In this document: positions 25,221 to 32,416 of the stretch, in pieces
Position numbering within the stretch: the first letter of the stretch is position 1
How the letters are laid out: every line of letters begins with the position of its first letter
Assembly (NCBI RefSeq): GCF_011759705.1
Contig: NZ_JAAOZF010000001.1
Span: 124,001 to 188,000 of the forward strand
DNA: 64,000 bases
Reading direction: 5' to 3'
Origin: Microbacterium ulmi
GTDB taxonomy: Bacteria > Actinomycetota > Actinomycetes > Actinomycetales > Microbacteriaceae
Translations under genes and position numbers: made by a program
Notes under the pieces: generated by a model
The model's database searches: none
What the model was told of the DNA's origin: nothing
The model's input: the letters and a program-made list of their open reading frames with translations, nothing else

Positions 25221-25990
25221 GCGGCGACCCGGTCTGCCGCCTGCTCGACGAAGCGCAGATAGTCTCCGATGCCGTCGCCGACGGGGATCGCCCGGAGCAC
25301 GACCTCGTCCACCGCCGCGCGGTGGCGATCGAGAAGCGCGGCGGGGCTCGCCGGAGCGATGACGGTGTCGCTCGCGGCGATGCCGAGGCGCTCGAGGTTG
25401 GCGCGGTAGGCGGGGACGCGCGCGTACCGCGCGCACTCGAGGTCGAGGCGCTGCCTCGCCGCCGGGTCGAACGCCGTGCGCACGTACAGTGCGACGTGCG
25501 CGCCCGACGAGACGGCACGCGCGGCGGACGCCTGAGCGGATGCCGCCTCCGGCGTCAGCCAGCTCAGCAGGGGGCCGCCGGACGCCTCGGCGGCGAGCCG
25601 GCGCATCCTCGGCCCGAGAGCCCCGACCATGATGCCGGCTCCCGTCTCCCGCAGTGCCGCGACGCCGTCGCGGACGAGCGCGAGGGCGCCGGCCCGCGCG
25701 CCGCCCGACCCGACGCCGAGCACGAGCCGGCCGACGGGGAGCCGAAGCTGCCGGACGGTGCGCGCGATCTCGACGGGCGATCGACGATCGAGGGGAAGGA
25801 CCCCGGACGCGAGCACGAGAGAATCGGTCGCCTCCGCCGCGGCGGCGAGCCCCGCGAGCGCGTCGCCGCCGGGTGTGTCGTTGACCCACAGCGCGTGGAA
25901 GCCCGAGGCCTCCGTCGCCGCGGCGATGCGCGAGATCGCCTCGGCTCCGAGCGTGCCGGCGACGCCGAGGGAGACGGATGCCTGGGCCAT
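25217..25990 (-). CDS. LLM-class (F420-dependent-type) oxidoreductase, short form
   Basis: A 257-residue bacterial-luciferase-like TIM barrel, shorter than the usual 290-340. 'HALWVNDTPGGDALAGLAAAAEATDSLVLASGVLPLDRR' and 'RLVLGVGSGGARAGALALVRDGVAAL' are typical of actinobacterial F420-dependent LLM proteins. It is translationally coupled to the TIGR01777 gene. The ATG at 25990 follows CAGACT by 6 nt; an in-frame ATG 6 codons upstream is less likely. Substrate unknown. Confidence 0.85.
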   Translation of the reverse strand: MAQASVSLGVAGTLGAEAISRIAAATEASGFHALWVNDTPGGDALAGLAAAAEATDSLVLASGVLPLDRRSPVEIARTVRQLRLPVGRLVLGVGSGGARAGALALVRDGVAALRETGAGIMVGALGPRMRRLAAEASGGPLLSWLTPEAASAQASAARAVSSGAHVALYVRTAFDPAARQRLDLECARYARVPAYRANLERLGIAASDTVIAPASPAALLDRHRAAVDEVVLRAIPVGDGIGDYLRFVEQAADRVAA

Positions 25991-26092
25991 CCTCCGAGTC
26001 TGCCCCATGCCGTGGCGCACGTCCGCCAGGCGCAGCCCGGACCCGGCCCACGGGCGGCGTGACGGCCGCGCGGGGTACGGCGGCCGGTGTGC

Positions 26093-26240
26093 GGCCGCGT
26101 CTCGATCGGCGCCCGCGCGGGCACGGCCGCGTCTCGATCGGCGCCCGCGCGGGCACGGCCGTGTCTCGATCGGCGACCGGACGCGCGCGCGGTGTCTCGA
26201 TCGGCGACGGGACGACCTCGGCCGGTCCTCGATCCGCGAC
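26093..26240. repeat. Intergenic tandem repeat with 32-bp period
   Basis: Two perfect 32-bp units (26093-26124 and 26125-26156) are followed by three decaying copies. The core CTCGATC begins at 26101, 26133, 26165, 26196 and 26228, so spacing is 32, 32, 31 and 32. Each perfect unit contains the self-complementary stretches CGATCG and GCCCGCGCGGGC, so the array can fold. It fills the gap between two F420-type oxidoreductase genes and has no coding sense on either strand. Confidence 0.85.
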
Positions 26241-26253
26241 GCACGCGCCCCGG

Positions 26254-27135
26254 TCACGCGACGGCGCGCGCGACCTCCCCCGCCGCCGCGTAGAACTCGC
26301 GCAGGTCGGCCTCGGCCGTGGGCAGCAGGACGACGGAGTCGACGCCCGCGCCAGCGAACCGGCGCACGACGGCGGCGACATCGCCCACGTCTCCCGCCGC
26401 GACCCGCTCGCCGGCGTCGGACGGCGCCGTCTGGCCGAACCCGGCTCCGAACTCGGCGACGGCGCGGGCCTCGGCATCCGCACCGAACGCCGTGACGAGG
26501 TACGCGACGACGTCGTGGGCGCCGCTGCGCCCGGCCGTCGCACGCGCCGTGCGGATCGCCGAGACCGCGACCGCGATCTCCTCGGCGGTGTGGCGGCTGT
26601 CGAGCACCGTGCCGTCGGCGACTTCGCCCGTGAGGACGAGCGTCTTGGGCCCCTCGGCGGCCGCGTATACGAGCGGGGACGCCGCAGGCGGCCAGTCGAG
26701 CCGGACGCCGTCGAGCGTCACGTAGGCGCCCCGCGCCCTCACCTCGCCGCCCGCGAGCAGCGTGCGCAGGGCCGGGACGTACTCGCGCATGAGCGTCAGC
26801 GGCGACGGGACTCGCGCGCCGACCTGCGCCATCCATGGCAGGACGCCGTGCCCGACGCCCGGAAGCAGCCTGCCGGGGAAGATCCGCTCGATCGTCGCGA
26901 TCTCCATCGCGGTGGCCGCGACGTTGCGCAGGGGCATCGGCGCGATGCCGATCCCCACGCGCAGCCGCTCCGTCCACGCGAGGGCCGCGGATGCCGCGGC
27001 GAAGGCGGACTGGCGGAAGCAGTCCTCCCACAGCCACAGCTCGGCCACGCCGCCCTCGTCGGCGGCCCGGGCGGCGGCTCGCAGCGCCTCGGGCGGGTGC
27101 GGGTAGGGACTGAAGATCGCGCCGACGCGGGTCAT
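26254..27135 (-). CDS. LLM-class F420-dependent oxidoreductase
   Basis: A 293-residue luciferase-like TIM barrel ('GVAELWLWEDCFRQSAFAAA', 'LRVGIGIAPMPLRNVAATAMEIATI', 'PGRLLPGVGHGVLPWMAQVGA', 'VDSVVLLPTAE'). The early strand, the 'GIGIAP.PLRNVA' loop and the 'PGR..PGVGHG' turn form the deazaflavin (F420) binding face. It is not co-directional-overlapping with the other LLM gene but shares its orientation across the 32-bp repeat array. Start ATG at 27135 follows CAGGGT by 7 nt. Substrate unknown. Confidence 0.9.
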   Translation of the reverse strand: MTRVGAIFSPYPHPPEALRAAARAADEGGVAELWLWEDCFRQSAFAAASAALAWTERLRVGIGIAPMPLRNVAATAMEIATIERIFPGRLLPGVGHGVLPWMAQVGARVPSPLTLMREYVPALRTLLAGGEVRARGAYVTLDGVRLDWPPAASPLVYAAAEGPKTLVLTGEVADGTVLDSRHTAEEIAVAVSAIRTARATAGRSGAHDVVAYLVTAFGADAEARAVAEFGAGFGQTAPSDAGERVAAGDVGDVAAVVRRFAGAGVDSVVLLPTAEADLREFYAAAGEVARAVA

Positions 27136-27165
27136 GCGTCTCACCCTGCCACGCGCCCCCGACAC

Positions 27166-27200
27166 GACGAGGCCGCCCCGCAGTGCAGGACGGCCCCGTC
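27166..27200 (-). terminator. Terminator hairpin downstream of the Clp ATPase gene
   Basis: Imperfect stem GACGaGGCCG / CGGCCcCGTC (27166-27175, 27191-27200) with further inner pairing around GCAgTGC, 12 bp after the Clp stop codon and before the next minus gene. No T-run. Confidence 0.55.
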
Positions 27201-27211
27201 GGACGGGCGGG

Positions 27212-29767
27212 TCAGGCCGCGCGGGCGAACTCCTGCGGCACCGAGACGACGAGCGCGCCGGCCACGGCATCCACCCTCACGGCTCCGCCGTCGCCCAGCG
27301 CGCCCGTCACGAACAGGTCGGCGATGCGATCGTCGACCTCGCGCTGGATGAGCCGGCGCAGAGGACGCGCCCCGTACTCGGGCTCGTACCCGTGCTCGGC
27401 GAGCCACGCGATCGCGGCATCCGTCGTCTGGATCCTGACGTCGCGCTTCGCGAGACGGGTCTCGGTCGCGCCGAGCAGCAACCGGACGATGTCGCGCAGC
27501 TGCTCCCTGTCGAGCTTGCGGAACATCACGATCTCGTCGACGCGGTTGAGGAACTCGGGCCTCATCGCCTCGCGGAGCCTGCCCATGACGCGATCGCGCA
27601 GATCCTTCTCGCTGCCGAAGCCGGTCGCGCCTCCGCCGTCCGCGATGAACCCGATCGCCCCCGCGCGGGACGCGAGGAACTCGGACCCGAGGTTCGACGT
27701 CATGACGACGACGGTGTTGCGGAAGTCGACCGTGCGCCCCTGGCCGTCGGTGAGCCGTCCGTCGTCGAGCACCTGCAGGAGCAGGTTGAAGACGTCGGGG
27801 TGGGCCTTCTCGATCTCGTCGAACAGCACGATCGAGTACGGATTGCGCCGCACGCGCTCGGTCAGCTGCCCCGCCTCGTCGTATCCGACGTATCCGGGAG
27901 GCGCCCCGACGAGCCGCGAGACGGTGTGCCGCTCGCCGAACTCGCTCATGTCGAAGCGGATGACGGCGCCGTCGTCGTCGAACAGCGACGCCGCGAGGGC
28001 CTTCGCGAGCTCCGTCTTTCCGACGCCCGTGGGGCCGAGGAACAGGAACGACCCGACCGGCCGGTGCGCGTCGCCCATTCCCGTGCGATTGCGCCGCACG
28101 GCCCTCGCGACGGCGGCGACGGCGTCGTCCTGTCCGACGACGCGCGCGTGCAGCTCGTCCTCGAGCGAGGCCAGGCGCTCGCGCTCGGTCTCGGTGAGGC
28201 GGTTGACGGGGATGCCGGTGGCCCGGCTGATGACGGCGGCGATCTCGGGCTCGTCCACGACGGCGTCGACGCGCGCCGCGGCGCCCGTCGCCGTCGCCTC
28301 GTCGAGCCTGGACTGGACGTCGGCGATCGCGTCTCGGATGCGTGAGGCGTCCTCGTACTTCTCCGCCGACACCGCCGCGTTCTTGTCGGCCTCGAGGTCC
28401 GCGAGCCGCTGCAGGAGGGCGCTCACGTCGACCTTGGCGCCCAGGCGCAGCCGCAGCCGTGCTCCCGCCTGGTCGATCAGGTCGATCGCCTTGTCGGGGA
28501 GCACGCGCTCCGTGAGGTAGCGGTCGCCCAGCTCGACGGCGGCGCGCAGCGCGGCATCCGTGTAGACGACCGCGTGGTGCTCTTCGTAGGCCGGCGCGAG
28601 GCCGCGCAGGATCAGGACGGCGTCCTCGATCGACGGCTCCCCCACCCGGACGGGCTGGAAGCGGCGCTCGAGCGCGGGGTCCTTCTCGACGACGCGATAC
28701 TCCTTGAGAGTCGTCGCGCCCACGAGGTGCAGCTCGCCGCGGGCGAGACGCGGCTTGAGGATGTTGCCTGCGTCCATCGCGCCGTCTCCCCCGCCGCCTG
28801 CGCCGACGACGGTGTGCACTTCGTCGATGAAGACGATGAGCTCGCCGCGGCGCTGCGCGATCTCGTCGAGCGTCTTCGTCAGGCGCTCCTCGAAGTCGCC
28901 GCGGTAGCGGGTGCCCGCCAGCATCGCGGGCAGGTCGAGCGAGACGACGCGCTTGCCGTGCAGCTGCTCGGGCACGGCGCCGGCGACGATCGCCCGGGCG
29001 AGGCCCTCGACGATGGCGGTCTTGCCGACGCCGGCCTCGCCGACCAGCGCGGGGTTGTTCTTGGTGCGGCGGCTGAGGATCTCGATCGTCTGCTCGATCT
29101 CGTCCTCGCGGCCGATGACGGGGTCGAGGTCGCCGGCTCCGGCGAGCGCCGTCAGATCCGTGCCGTACGCGTCGAGCATGGGGGTCTGCGACGCGGGGCC
29201 TGTCTCGGCGGCCGCTTCCCCGGTCGGCGTCACGGTCTCGCGGACGCCCTGAGTGAGCGCCTCGGCGGTGACTCCCGCCTCCGCGAGGATGCGTCCCGCG
29301 GGGGCGTCCTGACCCAGCACGAGGGCGAAGAAGAGGTGCTCGGGATCGATGTAGGTCGAGCCCGAGGAGCGGGCGACCTGGAACGCGTGGAACAGAGCGC
29401 GGTGCACGGAGGGCGTCACGACGGCGCCGTCCACGTCGGCGGGGGCGGATGCCGCGGGAAGGCGCCCCTCCGCGGCTCGTGCGATCGCCGCGGGGTCGAC
29501 GCCGATGCGCCGCACGGCCTCCTTCGCGGGGTCCTCGTCGACGAGCACCCGCAGCACGTGCAGGGCGTCGAGCTCGCGCTGGCCGCGTTCGAGCGCGAAC
29601 CGGCCGGCGCGCTGCAGCACGTCCTGCGTGCGGGCGCCGAGGAACCGGCTGAGGTCGATCGACCGCTCTCCGCGGGCGCGCTCGCCCGCGAGGTATCGCG
29701 CGAGGAACTCGTCGAACGCGCTGCCGCCGTCGGCGCCGTCGGTCGACGGCGTGAAGTCTTCGGGCAT
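27212..29767 (-). CDS. Clp/Hsp100 AAA+ unfoldase (ClpC/ClpB-type, short middle domain)
   Basis: An 851-residue class-1 Hsp100. An N-terminal Clp_N double repeat (about 45-180) is followed by AAA-1 with Walker A '[15 protein letters not shown]' and '[15 protein letters not shown]', a short middle region with a UVR-like '[20 protein letters not shown]' as in ClpC, and AAA-2 with '[15 protein letters not shown]', '[21 protein letters not shown]' and '[15 protein letters not shown]'. A ClpB-length coiled-coil is missing, so ClpC-like is favoured; I cannot place a ClpP-binding loop with certainty. Ribosome site AGGAG before ATG 29767. A SigH-like promoter and an inverted repeat upstream suggest stress induction. 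Confidence 0.92.
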   Translation of the reverse strand: MPEDFTPSTDGADGGSAFDEFLARYLAGERARGERSIDLSRFLGARTQDVLQRAGRFALERGQRELDALHVLRVLVDEDPAKEAVRRIGVDPAAIARAAEGRLPAASAPADVDGAVVTPSVHRALFHAFQVARSSGSTYIDPEHLFFALVLGQDAPAGRILAEAGVTAEALTQGVRETVTPTGEAAAETGPASQTPMLDAYGTDLTALAGAGDLDPVIGREDEIEQTIEILSRRTKNNPALVGEAGVGKTAIVEGLARAIVAGAVPEQLHGKRVVSLDLPAMLAGTRYRGDFEERLTKTLDEIAQRRGELIVFIDEVHTVVGAGGGGDGAMDAGNILKPRLARGELHLVGATTLKEYRVVEKDPALERRFQPVRVGEPSIEDAVLILRGLAPAYEEHHAVVYTDAALRAAVELGDRYLTERVLPDKAIDLIDQAGARLRLRLGAKVDVSALLQRLADLEADKNAAVSAEKYEDASRIRDAIADVQSRLDEATATGAAARVDAVVDEPEIAAVISRATGIPVNRLTETERERLASLEDELHARVVGQDDAVAAVARAVRRNRTGMGDAHRPVGSFLFLGPTGVGKTELAKALAASLFDDDGAVIRFDMSEFGERHTVSRLVGAPPGYVGYDEAGQLTERVRRNPYSIVLFDEIEKAHPDVFNLLLQVLDDGRLTDGQGRTVDFRNTVVVMTSNLGSEFLASRAGAIGFIADGGGATGFGSEKDLRDRVMGRLREAMRPEFLNRVDEIVMFRKLDREQLRDIVRLLLGATETRLAKRDVRIQTTDAAIAWLAEHGYEPEYGARPLRRLIQREVDDRIADLFVTGALGDGGAVRVDAVAGALVVSVPQEFARAA

Positions 29768-29795
29768 TCCGATGCTCTCCTGAAGGTGAAGTGGT

Positions 29796-29822
29796 GCGCT
29801 CAAGCCGTCTGAACTTGAGCGC
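29796..29822. promoter_or_regulatory. Inverted repeat in the Clp gene leader (candidate stress operator)
   Basis: Perfect 9-bp arms GCGCTCAAG / CTTGAGCGC separated by 9 bp. The CTTGAG/CTCAAG half-sites are those of HAIR elements bound by HspR, but the arms are in the reverse order of the HAIR consensus. It lies just downstream of the predicted transcription start. Confidence 0.5.
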
Positions 29823-29837
29823 TGACGTATCAACTTC

Positions 29838-29862
29838 AACGCGGGAGGCCCGTTGCTATTCC
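29838..29862 (-). promoter_or_regulatory. SigH/SigR-type ECF promoter for the Clp gene
   Basis: Minus strand GGAATA (29862-29857), 15 nt, then CGTT (29841-29838) resembles the oxidative/heat stress sigma factor consensus GGAATA-N(16-17)-GTT of actinobacteria. Spacing to GTT is 16. Confidence 0.5.
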
Positions 29863-29903
29863 GAGATGACGGGGGAGATCCTCCGCACGGGTCGCGGCCG
29901 CCG

Positions 29904-30776
29904 TCAGGAGGGAGCGCGCAGCGCTGGATCCGGGCTGTCCCACGTCTCGATCGTCTGCACGATCCAGAACGCCGCGAACAGCGCGAGGGCCACCGCCTCG
30001 CCGAGGAAGACCGGGGAGACGCCCCACGGCTCGGGGACGGCGAACCCGACGCCCGAGGCGATCACGACGCCGAGCAGCACCAGGAGGTCGGCGAGGATGC
30101 CGAACGCGATGATCGTGTAGACCAGGCGGTACCCCGGCTCGCCCGCGCGTGCCGCGTCGAGCGCGGAGGCGAGCGCCGCGACGGCGATGAAGGCGAAGAA
30201 GGATGCCGCAGCCACGACGTGGCCCGCGCGCAGGAACGAGTCGGGCGCCAGGAGCCACCACGCCGTCGCACCCGCGATGATCGCGCCTGCGACCACGAGC
30301 GCCCAGATCGTGCGACCCGTCAGGGTGCGCTGCACGGCGGCGACGACGAGCGCCGCGACCCACCCGACGGCGCCCGTGACGACGAGGGCCGTCATGCCGT
30401 TGTGCACGGCGCCGACGAACGCGGCAGGCACGCAGGGGGCGGGCGCGCCGGCGCAGTCGACGACGAGGCCGCGCACGTCGCCGCCGAAGACGGGCGCGGG
30501 CACGATCGCGACGACGGGCGCCGCGATCGCCGCGAGATCGAGCGAGACCTGTCCGAGGCTGTGCCCCGACAGGGCGAGGAGCGCGAGGCCCACCGCGAAG
30601 ACGCCCCCGACGAAGATCGGCCCCGCCGACGTATAGTACGCGGCGCTGATCGAGCCGAGGGGGCCGTTGCCCCCGATCCAGGCGGCGATCGAGACGGAGA
30701 TCATGGCGACGACCCCGACGAGCGAGAGCCGCAGGTACCGATACGTGCGCTCGAGGGAGGTGCTCGCGGTCGTCAC
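29904..30776 (-). CDS. DUF998-like multi-pass membrane protein
   Basis: A 290-residue integral membrane protein with seven or eight hydrophobic segments. 'LLVGVVAMISVSIAAWIGGNGPLGSISAAYYTSA' at the N-terminus and the Cys-containing loop 'VVDCAGAPAPCVP' are visible. It resembles DUF998-type proteins but without a diagnostic catalytic motif. The GTG start overlaps the stop of the upstream MarR gene (GTGA), so the regulator and this protein form one operon. Function unknown; control by or of the MarR protein is likely. Confidence 0.75.
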   Translation of the reverse strand: MTTASTSLERTYRYLRLSLVGVVAMISVSIAAWIGGNGPLGSISAAYYTSAGPIFVGGVFAVGLALLALSGHSLGQVSLDLAAIAAPVVAIVPAPVFGGDVRGLVVDCAGAPAPCVPAAFVGAVHNGMTALVVTGAVGWVAALVVAAVQRTLTGRTIWALVVAGAIIAGATAWWLLAPDSFLRAGHVVAAASFFAFIAVAALASALDAARAGEPGYRLVYTIIAFGILADLLVLLGVVIASGVGFAVPEPWGVSPVFLGEAVALALFAAFWIVQTIETWDSPDPALRAPS

Positions 30777-31186
30777 GCGCCGAACGGCTCCTCGTGCAGC
30801 CCCTGCAGGGCCCGCGACAGATCGGGGACGCCCGCCGAGAACGTCACGTCCAGCTCGTCGAGCCGCCGCTGCGCCTCGCCGAGCGCCTTCTCGCCCTTCG
30901 CCGTGACGCGCAGGTCGGAGGCGGCCCCCGCATGCGCCGTCGAGTCGGCGACGAGCCCGTCGTCGACGAGGGCGCGGACGGCCGCGTGCGCCGTCTGGAC
31001 CGTGATCTGCGAGCGACGCGCGAGCTCCGAGAACGAGATGCCCGGCGTCGAGTGGACATGCGCGAGCAGCCCGTACTTGCGGGTCGTGAGACCGAGGTCC
31101 TTCAAGGCGGCGCTGAGCCGCGCGTCCCACACCGACGACACCGTCAGCAGCGAGACGACGGGGCTGAACGGCGGGCGCTCGGGCAT
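30773..31186 (-). CDS. MarR-family transcriptional regulator 1
   Basis: A 137-residue winged-helix regulator: 'LGLTTRKYGLLAHVHSTPGISFSELARRSQITVQTAHAAVRALVDDGLV' is the DNA-binding core, with the wing 'SDLRVTAKGEKAL'. I take the ATG at 31186 because TAGCAT stands 7 nt upstream; the ATG at 31195 lies inside that hexamer. Coupled by GTGA to the membrane-protein gene. Confidence 0.9.
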   Translation of the reverse strand: MPERPPFSPVVSLLTVSSVWDARLSAALKDLGLTTRKYGLLAHVHSTPGISFSELARRSQITVQTAHAAVRALVDDGLVADSTAHAGAASDLRVTAKGEKALGEAQRRLDELDVTFSAGVPDLSRALQGLHEEPFGA

Positions 31187-31250
31187 GCGTCTCATGCTAG
31201 CCCGGGGGTCCGCATCCGCTCCGGGACGCGCGCCGCGCGCCGCCGCGGGG

Positions 31251-31724
31251 TCAGAACCGCGCCTCGACGATCCGCCGCAGCAGCGTGCGGAGCGTCTCGA
31301 GGTCGTCGGCGCCGAGGACCTCCGCGTAGCGCTCCTCGAGGGCTGCGATGACGCGGTCGCCCTCCGCCATGCCCGCCTCTCCGCGCGCCGTCAGCACGAT
31401 CCGCTTCGCGCGGCCGTCGTCCGGATCGGGGACGCGCTCGACGTAGCCGTCGCGGATCATCGCGTTGACGACGTCCGACATCGACTGCGGCGTGACGCCC
31501 GTGCGCGCGGCGAGCTCGGTGAGGCGGCTGCCGCGCTCGCGGTCGATGTGGGCGAAGACGAGCGAGTAGGAGCGGGGCTGCGGGAAGCCCGCCTGCGCGA
31601 CGGTCATCGCGATGTGCGCGCCCTGCCGCAGGAACGCCTCGCCGAGGAGGGCCGTCGTATTGGGGCGGCCCGCTCGGTCGCCGACGCTGGGAAATCGCAG
31701 TTGCGCGCTGTCGTCGCCCGTCAT
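31251..31724 (-). CDS. MarR-family transcriptional regulator 2
   Basis: A 157-residue regulator with the MarR core 'GSRLTELAARTGVTPQSMSDVVNAMIRDGYVERVPDPDDGRAKRIVLTARG', including the wing motif D-P-x-D-G-R-A-K-R. The ATG at 31724 is chosen because the longer frame crosses a 20-bp palindrome that abuts this ATG. That palindrome lies between this gene and a divergent membrane-protein gene, so both are probably controlled by this protein. Confidence 0.92.
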   Translation of the reverse strand: MTGDDSAQLRFPSVGDRAGRPNTTALLGEAFLRQGAHIAMTVAQAGFPQPRSYSLVFAHIDRERGSRLTELAARTGVTPQSMSDVVNAMIRDGYVERVPDPDDGRAKRIVLTARGEAGMAEGDRVIAALEERYAEVLGADDLETLRTLLRRIVEARF

Positions 31725-31725
31725 A

Positions 31726-31745
31726 TATTCAGGTCTACCTGAATA
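31726..31745. promoter_or_regulatory. Palindromic MarR operator
   Basis: TATTCAGGT-CT-ACCTGAATA is a perfect inverted repeat of 9-bp arms, 1 bp upstream of the MarR start codon and 62 bp upstream of the divergent gene. Its AT-richness stands out in this GC-rich DNA. Confidence 0.8.
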
Positions 31746-31807
31746 AATCGGCAGGATGCCGGAACCGCACCGGTGTGTCGCCGACGAGCAGACCGGAGGT
31801 GGTCTCC

Positions 31808-32416
31808 ATGATGCACAAGCCGACACTCCTCGCGTGCGCGGGCGTGCTGCTCCTCGCGGGGGGACTCATCCAGGCGGTGGGCGACACGGTCTACGCGCTG
31901 GATCGCGTCTACCCGGGAGATCCGGGCTTCGCCTTCGCGAACCTCGTCGCCGCGACCTGGCACGTCTTCCTCCTCGTCGGCGTCGTCGCCGCGGTGAGGG
32001 CCCTGACTCCGCCGCTGCGGCGGCTCGGGCTGATCGGCGGCGCGGTGATGGCCCTCGGACTCGTGCTGCTCATCGCTGCCGAGGTCGTGACGCAGGTCGC
32101 CTCGGCGATCCCCGTCCCGCTCATCGCCGCATCCGCGCCCGTCACGGGCGTCGGCGCCGTGCTCCTCGGGGTCGCCCTGCTCCGTGACGGCGGACGCCGC
32201 CGTCTCGTCGGGCTCGCATCGCTGCTCGTCGGCGCCTACGCGCTCGCGGTCCTCATCCCGACTTCCCTCGGGCCCGCCGGCGCCGACTACGTCGTGGTCG
32301 CGGGCTGGGGGCTGTGCTGGGCCGTGCTCGGCGGCTCCACGCTCGCCGCAGCGTTCGCGGGGGCCGGAGCCGACCGCGCCGAGACCCGCGCCGCGCCCGC
32401 CGCCGTCACGCCCTGA
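31808..32416 (+). CDS. Small multi-pass membrane protein, divergent from MarR 2
   Basis: A 202-residue protein with about six hydrophobic segments ('LLACAGVLLLAGGLIQAVGDTVYAL' first) and an Ala/Glu-rich C-terminal tail. Start ATG 31808 has GGAGG 8 nt upstream; the in-frame upstream start at 31775 has none. I do not recognise the family. The shared palindromic operator makes it the probable target of the divergent MarR regulator, which hints at a stress or export role. Its 3' end overlaps the convergent EF-G2 gene by 11 bp. Confidence 0.75.
   Translation: MMHKPTLLACAGVLLLAGGLIQAVGDTVYALDRVYPGDPGFAFANLVAATWHVFLLVGVVAAVRALTPPLRRLGLIGGAVMALGLVLLIAAEVVTQVASAIPVPLIAASAPVTGVGAVLLGVALLRDGGRRRLVGLASLLVGAYALAVLIPTSLGPAGADYVVVAGWGLCWAVLGGSTLAAAFAGAGADRAETRAAPAAVTP

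Noticed and set aside
26093..26240. Possible CRISPR array
   Set aside because: The units are contiguous tandem repeats without unique spacers and there are no cas genes.
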